From positions 1 through 7,667 of the forward strand of contig JAPLNJ010000175.1 in assembly GCA_026692885.1 (NCBI GenBank): a stretch of DNA of 7,667 nucleotides. Reading direction: 5' to 3'. Below, one piece after another: positions 1 to 6,300 of the stretch. The first letter of the stretch is position 1; every line of letters starts with the position of its first letter. Below the pieces are notes generated by a model, which saw nothing but the letters and a program-made list of their open reading frames with translations, was not told the origin of the DNA and did no database searches. A program made the position numbers and the translations under genes. The DNA is from Planctomycetota bacterium (lineage in GTDB: Bacteria > Planctomycetota > Planctomycetia > Pirellulales > Pirellulaceae).

Positions 1-330
1 ATCGACGATCTGGACGTCACCCTGGACGTGACGCACGTCGCGGATCAGGCGTTGCGTCTGTACCTGATCAGCCCATCGGGGACGCGCGTGGCCCTGGTTA
101 CCCATTTGCCGATGGGCGCCAATCTGCAGGACACACGGTTGGATGATGAGGCCGAGAACGCACTCGCCAACGGGGTTGCGCCGTTCCACGGGCGTTTCCG
201 TCCCGAAGCTTCCCTTTCTGCCTTCGACGGCGAAGATCCGAACGGCGCGTGGACCCTGGAGATCCTGGACAGCGACCTCGTCCACACCGGCACGCTCGAC
301 GGCTGGAACCTCGCCTTGACGCTGGTTCCT
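1..330 (+). other. P/Homo-B domain 1 (N-terminal strand cut by window edge)
   Basis: Residues 1-110 show the P-domain signature: DLDVTLDVTH, YLISPSGTRVAL, DTRLDDEA, PFHGRFRP, SAFDGEDPNGAWTLEI, and the closing GTLDGWNLALTLVP. The family forms a beta-sandwich best known from kexin/furin convertases and is common as a stand-alone module in large bacterial exoproteins. The first strand, normally ending in a V.GF motif as in the later copies, lies upstream of the window. Confidence 0.9.
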
Positions 331-3300
331 TCGGCCGTTGTCGTCGAGGCGCCCGAGCTGCCTGTGGTGATCGATGGCCTGGTGACGGCGGTGACGACAC
401 TGACGGTGGCCGGATTTGCCCACCCGCTCTTCGATCTGGACGTGGCCCTGGAGAGCAGGAACATGTGGGGTGGCGACCTGCGCACCTACCTGATCAGTCC
501 TGCGGGAACGCGTGTGGAGTTGTTCAGCACCATGGTCTTCTCTTGGTGCGACTTCCGAGGCACGATCCTGGATGACACGGCGCCGCTGCCGATCATGGCC
601 GGGATGCCGCCGTTTACCGGGCGTTTTCGTCCCGTGGACTCCCTGGCTGCCTTCCAGGGGGAGGATCCGAACGGTGTCTGGCAGCTGGAATTCACCAGCC
701 CGTGGGGAGTCTCGGGGGTGCTGGAAGGTTGGTCGCTACGCCTGACTCCGGCAACTCAGACGGTATCCGTGGGGTCGGCCGATGCTCCGCTCGCTACCAT
801 GGCGGCGGGTGCGGCCACTTCCACGCTGACGGTTACGGGCTTTCAGGACCCGTTGGCTGACGTGGACGTGACGTTCAACCTGACGCACGGCCCGGATGAC
901 ACGATCCGGGTTTTCTTGACCAGTCCGTCGGGCACACGGGTGGAGTTGTTTGGCCCGTGGGGCGGGAGCGGTGGCAGTTTCCGCGACACCACGCTCGACG
1001 ATGAGGCCCCTGCTCCGCTGGCCGACAGCGCCGCGCCGTTCACCGGACGCTATCGTCCGCAGGGATCGCTGGCGGCGTTCGATGGGGAGAATCCCAATGG
1101 TATCTGGAGGCTGGAGATGCTCGACACGGGCCTCCATCCGACCGATGTCTTGGAGAGTTGGTCGTTGTCGCTGACTCCCGTACCACCGTCGTTGACCGAA
1201 GTGGTGGCGGACGGGCTGGACGTACCTCTCGACATCCCCTATCCCGGGCCGGTCAGCTCGCAGCTTCTGGTGCAGGGCTGTCCAGGTCGCATCTTCGACC
1301 TGGATGTCACGGTGGACATCGCTCATGCCTGGGATGGCGACCTGTCGGCGTATCTGATCAGTCCCTCCGGAACACGGGTGGCCCTATTTGCCAACGTGGG
1401 CGGCAGTGGAGATGACTTTCGCCAGACCACGCTGGATGACGCTGCGTCCGTGCCCATTGGGATCGCTGCCGCACCGTTCACGGGGCGATTTCGTCCCGCA
1501 GGCCAATTGTCGGCCTTCGCTGGCGAAGAGGCGAACGGTCTGTGGACGCTGGAACTCAGCGACAACTTCCCGGCCGATTCGGGCGTCTTGCAGCACTGGA
1601 GCCTCTCGGTGTTGCCGTTGCCCCCGCCTTCCCTGGTCGCGTCCGGGGATGTACCCGTGCAACTTGGCGGCGCGGCGAAACTGACCTCAACCTTGAACAT
1701 CCAGGGGCTGCAGGCGCCCCTGTACGACGTGGACGTGACCCTCGACATGACCCACCCCCGGAGCGGCGATCTGCTCGTGAATTTGGTCAGTCCGACCGGA
1801 ACCCGAGTGGAACTGATCGCCCCTGCTGGAACACAACACGGGACGTTGGACAATTGGACGCTCCGGCTGACGCCGGTACCTACGGGTCCCACGCTCGAGG
1901 CTGGCGATGTGCCCCGAGCCATCGTCGACGTCGCCATGGCCAGCGCGGTCCTGGCCGTCGAGGGGTTCTCCGGCACCCTTGCGGATCTGGACGTCAACCT
2001 CGATCTGACCCACAGCACACCGGGCAACCTGATCGTCTACCTGGCCAGCCCGTCCGGTACACGCGTCGAACTGTTCGGCGACCTGCCGGCCAACGGAGCT
2101 GATCTGCGCCACACCACGTTGGACGACCAAGCCCCCGTCTTCCTTGTGGACGCCACAGCGCCGTACACCGGCCGATTCTGCCCGCAGGGCAGTCTGTCGG
2201 CTTTCGCGGGCGAAAATCCCAACGGCCTGTGGACTCTGGAAATGATCAACCTCGATCCGGCCCACCCCGGCACCTTGAACGGCTGGTCGCTATCTCTGAC
2301 CCCCTCTTCGTCGGTCCAGCTAAGTGTGTTGGGCAACGACGGTCACGGGGGCTTTGCGGCCACCGCGGCGGTCTCGCTCGGCAGCCCTGTCACGGCGATG
2401 CTGGCCTTCGACATTGATGGCGATGGGCTGCCCGATTTGGCGTTGGCGGATCAGGCAGGTCAGCAGGTGCGGGTGCTGAGGAATCGCGGCGGGGGAGACT
2501 GGGCCTCTCCGGCGAGCTACCCGTTGGGGACCGCGGCGATGGCGCTTGCGTCGGCGGATCTGAACGGGGACGGCTTCGCGGATTTGATCACGGGCAACGC
2601 CTCCGACAGCGTATCAGTGCTGCTGAACCGCGGGAATGGCACGTTCGCCGAAGCGGTGTCCTATCCGAACGGGGCCGCCGCCGTGGCCGTGATTGCGCCC
2701 GACGTTACGGGCGATGGGGTCCCTGACGTCGCCGTGGTCCGCGACCGGACCAACGACGTGGCTGTCCTGCGGAATGACGGACAGGGCGTCCTCCAGCCGC
2801 TACAGACGATCTCGCTCGACGGAGATCCACGGTCGATCGTCGCAGGAGATTTCGATGCCGACGGGGACCAGGATCTGGCCGTCGCGGTGGCTGGTCTGCC
2901 CCGGACGCACATAGCAACGGCCGTCCCCCGGCGCCTCATGCCTGGCACCACCTTGCTCTCGGAGGTGGTGGTGGACGGGCGGCAGGGCAATCTATTGGAC
3001 CTCGACCTGACCTTCGATATCACCCATTCCTCCACGGGCGCCATTGATGCCTATCTGATCAGTCCCAGTGGCCGGCGGATCCTGTTGTTTGAGTCCGTGG
3101 GCGCGGCCGGACCGAATTTCCAGGAGACCACCCTGGACGACAGCGCTGCGATCGACATTGTCGGCGAGGGCGCTCCATTTCATGGCTCCTATCGTCCGTA
3201 CACGCCACTCAGCTCGTTTCGCGGCGAGGATCCCAACGGGACCTGGAAACTGGAAGTGCACATCGGCACCTACGGTTACTCCGCGGGCATGTTAAACCAT

Positions 3301-6300
3301 TGGTCGCTCATCGTGACGACGGAGGACCATGTCACGATCCTGGTGAACGACGGACAAGGCGGATTCTCGGTAGGCGGTTCTATGGAAACGGGCGGGCGGC
3401 CGGAGAACATAATCTCCGCCGACTTGGATGGTGACGGCCACGACGACCTGCTGGTGCTCCACTCGGGCTCGACCACCGGCACCGTGTTGGTCAACGACGG
3501 ACACGGTGGTTTCTCCAAGACAGCCACTTTGCGCGACGGTTTTCGTCCCTTGGCCGCGGCGGTCGACAACGTCCTGGGAGACGCTCAGACCCGCATCGCG
3601 ATCGCCGATGCCCAAGGCTACGTCTTGACACGCGAGGTCTTGACGGGCGAGTCGGCCTTGGGAGTTCTAGGCGCGCTGGTCCGGCCGGGTGTCACCACCG
3701 ACCAACTCGACTTTGGCAGCCAAGCCGTCTCCGCCCAGATCCAGGGACGTGTGTTCAACGACGCGAACGGAAATCGCAAAAAGGATGATTCGGAACTTGG
3801 ACTGCCGAACTGGCGGATCTACGTGGACGAAAACCAGAATGGGGTATGGGACAAGGGTGAGCTGTTTGGGTGGACTGGTGCCGACGGCAGTTACAGCCTG
3901 CCGAACCTCGCGGCGGGTGATTACGACGTCCTGGCGGAGCCTCAGGCGGGCTGGGAACCGCCGGTGCAGCTCAACGTCCTGGCGGCCCATTTCACCGGCT
4001 CGGAAGGGCAGCCGGCCACGGAAGGCTTCACTTCCATCGGCTTGGCCGATCTGTGGCACGTGTCGACCGGCCGAGGGAACGCGGACGGTCATTCGCCGGA
4101 AGCGGCCTTCTATTTCGGCAGGGACGAAGGGAGCGACGGGGGCGGCACGTTCTGGGACAGCGACCGCGGGACGCTAAGCTCGCCGCTGATCGATCTCCGC
4201 GGCGCCAGCGGCACGATCGTCCTGGACTGGAACCAACTCCTCGACCTGGACCTCACTCGCGATCTGGCGGAGGTCTGTGTGCGACAGGGAAACGACCTGA
4301 CCGTGTTGGCGAGCACCGCCGACCGCACGTTGCCGACTGGCGGCGGGTTCGCGCCGCGTCGGCTGGATCTGTCCGCCTTCGCAGGACAACAGATTCAACT
4401 GCTGTTCCGCTTCGAAGCCGAGCAGTTCCCGCGCCAGGGGCAGAACCTGATGGCAAACCTGGTCGCCGGGCAGGAGTACTTCATCCATGTCGGGGGCGTG
4501 GCCGGCGCCGCCCAACCGCGTTACGACCTGCGGGTCTCCCGCGACAAGCCGGACCTGGCGTTCACGGCGTTTGAGATCACGGGGGTTGGGCTAGACGGGG
4601 TCAACTACCGGTACACGATCACCAACCTGGGCACGCAGCCCGCAGACCTCTCGGGCGGTTCGCTGTCCCTCAGCTCCAACCTCGGCTTGCAGAATTGGTA
4701 CTCGACCGACTCGGTTTTGGGTGGAGACTTTGGCTGCGGCGGCAGCATCATCGGTATATGGGACTCGAAATTCCTGGCTCCCGGGGAATCCTTTTCGAGC
4801 ACCTATTCGGCTAACTTCCCGCCCTGGGCCGCCGGGACGCAATCCCAATATCAACTGATCGTCGAAATGTTGAACGTCGTGGACGACGCGGACGACAGCA
4901 ACAACTACATCGTGATCCCCATCGTGCGGCCAACCATCCCAGCGGATGCGTTGGAGCCGAACAACGACTTCGCGACGGCGATGGACTTGGGCATGGCCTT
5001 CCCGCAGACCCGTGCGGGGCTGTCGCTCCATGCGGTCGATGACGTGGACTTCTTCCGTTATCAGGCGACCGCCTCCGGTGCGGTCAACATCAGCGTGTAT
5101 TCGGACGACGCGCCGTGGGAAGTACAACTCCGGGTCTATGATTCTGCGCGGACACCGCTGGCATCGTCGTACTCGGGTCTCGACCAATTGTCCCTGGTCT
5201 TGGCTGCCGTAGCGGGCGAGACGTATTTCCTCGAGGTGCGGGGCAGCGGCCAGCGCGAGATTCCTCATTATAGTCTCGTCCTAGGCTCGACCGAAGTTCC
5301 TCCCGACTCGGCGGAACCGAATGACAGTTTCTCCGATGCCACTTCGCTGGGCGGGCTCGGCTGGGTCGAACGCGCGGACTTGACCATCCACAACCGGGCC
5401 GACGTCGACTACTTTTCGTTTCAGGTGGAATCGGGTGCGTCGGTCGAGATCCGGCTGCTGGCGACCACGGCCAACGCGAACCTGGACCTGCTCCTGTACG
5501 ATGCCGAACAGAATGTTTTGGCGTCGGCTACGGCGATCGGATCGGCAGAAGACCTGCAGCACAGCTTTGTTGCGGGCGGCACGTACTACCTGAAAGTGGT
5601 CGCAGCGACAGCTGACAGCTTCTCGGCCTATCACATCTGGCTCAACGGCCCCATCGCGCCGGATCGTTTCGAGGCCAACAATACATGGGGGGCGGCTACC
5701 GATTTGGGAACCGTCGGCAGTCGTTCAGAGCCGGGGTTGACCATGCACGTGGGCGATTCCGCGGACTACTTCCGTTTTGTCCCGGCGGTGAGCGGCACCT
5801 ATGTCGTCGATCTTGGCTTCGATCCCTCGCGGGGCGACCTGGAAGTGGGCCTCTATGATGCCGACGGGCACTTGGTCACGTCGTCCGAGCACGAAGGCTG
5901 GTACATCGACGATGTGACGGTGCGGGTCTTCGGAAAATACAAGCTCACCTTGAAACCTGGCGAACTGCGCGCCGATGTCGACTTCGGCCAACAGGCTCTG
6001 GAGGGCGCTACAGGTGTGGGCCGCAACGGCACGATCGAGGGTATCTTGTTCGACGACGCGGACGGAGACCGGGTGCGGGATGCTGCCGAAGGTGTGCTGG
6101 CCAATGTCGAGGTGTTCCTGGATGTGAATAACAACGGGCAGGCCGATGCGGGAGAGCAAACACGCACCAAGGCGGACGGCAGCTATCGTTTCACCGGGTT
6201 GGGACCGGGGGTCTACACGGTCGCCTATGTGCCGCCTGCCACGACGCACCAGACCTTTCCCGTGCGCAATGAGCTCTCGATCCTGCAGCAAGTCCCGACG

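Noticed and set aside
1800..1890. Possible frameshift or sequencing error in P domain 5
   Set aside because: The same frame reads correctly before and after the gap (GTRVEL, then GTLDNWTLRLTP), so this is an in-frame loss and not a frameshift.
1323..2027. Minus-strand open frame of 234 codons opposite the P domains
   Set aside because: Its repeated phrases simply follow the P-domain repeats on the other strand. GC-rich codon use leaves few stops there, and no recognisable protein results.
1..2304. Regular repeats that might be a CRISPR array or a DNA-level tandem repeat
   Set aside because: The period of about 143 codons, divergence at base level and conserved protein motifs show protein-domain repeats. 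There are no short identical repeats with unique spacers.
1..2304. Subtilisin-like protease assignment because of the P domains
   Set aside because: No catalytic Asp, His or Ser motif of family S8 is present anywhere in the window, and tandem P domains occur in non-protease exoproteins.
4053..4574. Overlapping + strand frame of 173 codons in another phase
   Set aside because: Arginine- and proline-rich out-of-frame translation inside the jelly-roll region. The frame-1 reading gives clear domains over the same bases.
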